Below, one piece after another: positions 22,334 to 22,873 of a stretch of DNA of 22,873 bases (the stretch's first letter is position 1; each line of letters opens with the position of its first letter). Below the pieces are notes generated by a model. That model did not search any database. It worked only from the letters and a program-made list of their open reading frames with translations, and was not told where the DNA came from. This DNA comes from DATLSM01 sp049585815 (lineage in GTDB: Bacteria > Actinomycetota > Thermoleophilia > Solirubrobacterales > 70-9). The stretch is from assembly GCA_049585815.1 (NCBI GenBank), contig JBAVAR010000101.1:1-22873 (forward strand). The letters run 5' to 3'. Position numbers and translations under genes: made by a program.

Positions 22334-22873
22334 CGCAACAGCTCGCTGAGGTCATTGATGACAAGGTCGGGTTGGGGGTCGGCGAGGTCGGCCTCCTCGC
22401 GGGAGGTCGAGCCGCTGAGGGCGAGGATCGTTGCCAACCCCGCCCGCCGCCCACCCTCGATGTCGGAGGCAATCCGGTCGCCGATCATCGCAACCCGCTC
22501 AGCGTCGGCGATCAGTCCGCGTGCCATCTCAAACATGCATCGTTCCGGCTTGCCGCCAATCTCAGCCGTCCTTCCGGTCGCCGTCTCGACCGCGGCGAGA
22601 ATCGCGCCGGTTCCCGGCCAGGGACCGCCGGGCATCGGTAGGTTCGGGTCGCGGCTGGTCGCAAACAGCGCGGCACCGCGCTGCAGCGCCAAAGCCGCGG
22701 TGAGCAGCTCCCCGTAATCAAAGCCGCGGTGCCCGGATACCAGCACCGCGTCGGCCTCGCGCCCGGCATCTCCCTCCAGCGTCCGCAGGCCCGCCGCCCG
22801 CGCCGCCTCCCAGAAGGCGGGGGCGCCGATCACAAACGCCCCGGCACCCCGTCCGGCCGATGCCGCCGCCAGA
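22330..22873 (-). CDS. HAD-IIA family phosphatase, 5' part beyond the window
   Basis: The frame is open to the right edge; 180 C-terminal residues are visible and the N-terminus with the nucleophile Asp motif is missing. The visible part begins in the cap domain (AFVIGAPAFWEA) and continues through SGHRGFDYGELLTAALALQRGA and the ATSRDPNLP loop. The motif III lysine is in GGKPERCMFEMA, and motif IV is GDRIASDI with two aspartates. This order is that of NagD-like and p-nitrophenyl/phosphoglycolate-type HAD-IIA enzymes acting on small phosphate esters. A GTG at 22831-22833 is only an internal Val. Substrate is unknown; the overlap with the MFS gene hints at joint expression. Confidence 0.88.
   Translation of the reverse strand, partial: LAAASAGRGAGAFVIGAPAFWEAARAAGLRTLEGDAGREADAVLVSGHRGFDYGELLTAALALQRGAALFATSRDPNLPMPGGPWPGTGAILAAVETATGRTAEIGGKPERCMFEMARGLIADAERVAMIGDRIASDIEGGRRAGLATILALSGSTSREEADLADPQPDLVINDLSELLR

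Noticed and set aside
1..22873. CRISPR arrays, insertion sequences, phage or defence genes
   Set aside because: No spaced direct repeats, transposase, integrase or nuclease-type genes were seen on either strand.

Overview
The window is high-G+C bacterial DNA, densely coded, with strong G/C preference at third codon positions and frequent GTG and TTG starts. A complete 14-gene nuoA-N cluster, a tandem-domain ThyX, and TANNNT hexamers placed so that several mRNAs would be leaderless suggest an actinobacterium, perhaps of the Thermoleophilia/Solirubrobacterales type. The lineage is inferred from gene content and sequence style; no marker here proves it.

Layout. Positions 1-44 hold the last codons of a plus-strand gene. 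Positions 133-1767 (minus) encode a two-domain, partly degenerate ThyX-like protein. Positions 1856-16394 (minus) hold the whole proton-pumping NADH:quinone oxidoreductase (complex I) operon in the order nuoA-B-C-D-E-F-G-H-I-J-K-L-M-N, read right to left. Most neighbouring genes overlap by 4 or 8 bases; the one real gap, 55 bases, lies between nuoL and nuoM. A promoter-like element with an embedded inverted repeat lies at 16461-16490. Divergent from nuo is a small four-helix membrane protein (16544-16972, plus) of unknown function. Next come a minus-strand flavin reductase-like protein (17010-17486) and a plus-strand run of cytochrome c lipoprotein, serS and a NarL-type response regulator (17531-19869). 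After these are msrB (minus), a double-hotdog acyl-CoA thioesterase-like gene (plus), and a minus-strand pair, an MFS transporter and a HAD-IIA phosphatase cut by the right edge.

How the genes work together. NuoE, F and G form the NADH-oxidising input module; NuoB, C, D and I carry electrons to quinone; NuoA, H, J, K, L, M and N form the membrane arm. The cytochrome c lipoprotein could work further down the same respiratory chain. SerS, MsrB, the ThyX-like protein, the thioesterase, the transporter and the phosphatase are housekeeping or accessory functions.

No CRISPR array, phage, insertion sequence, tRNA or rRNA was seen, and no intergenic stretch reaches 300 bases. The most interesting observations are: (1) loss of the TM5 glutamate in NuoL, with Asp at the matching site in NuoM; (2) a tandem ThyX whose two halves each keep a different part of the RHRx7S signature; (3) a set of TANGMT hexamers just upstream of four start codons, suggesting leaderless transcripts; (4) the inverted repeat inside the nuo promoter; (5) coupling of serS to a response regulator.
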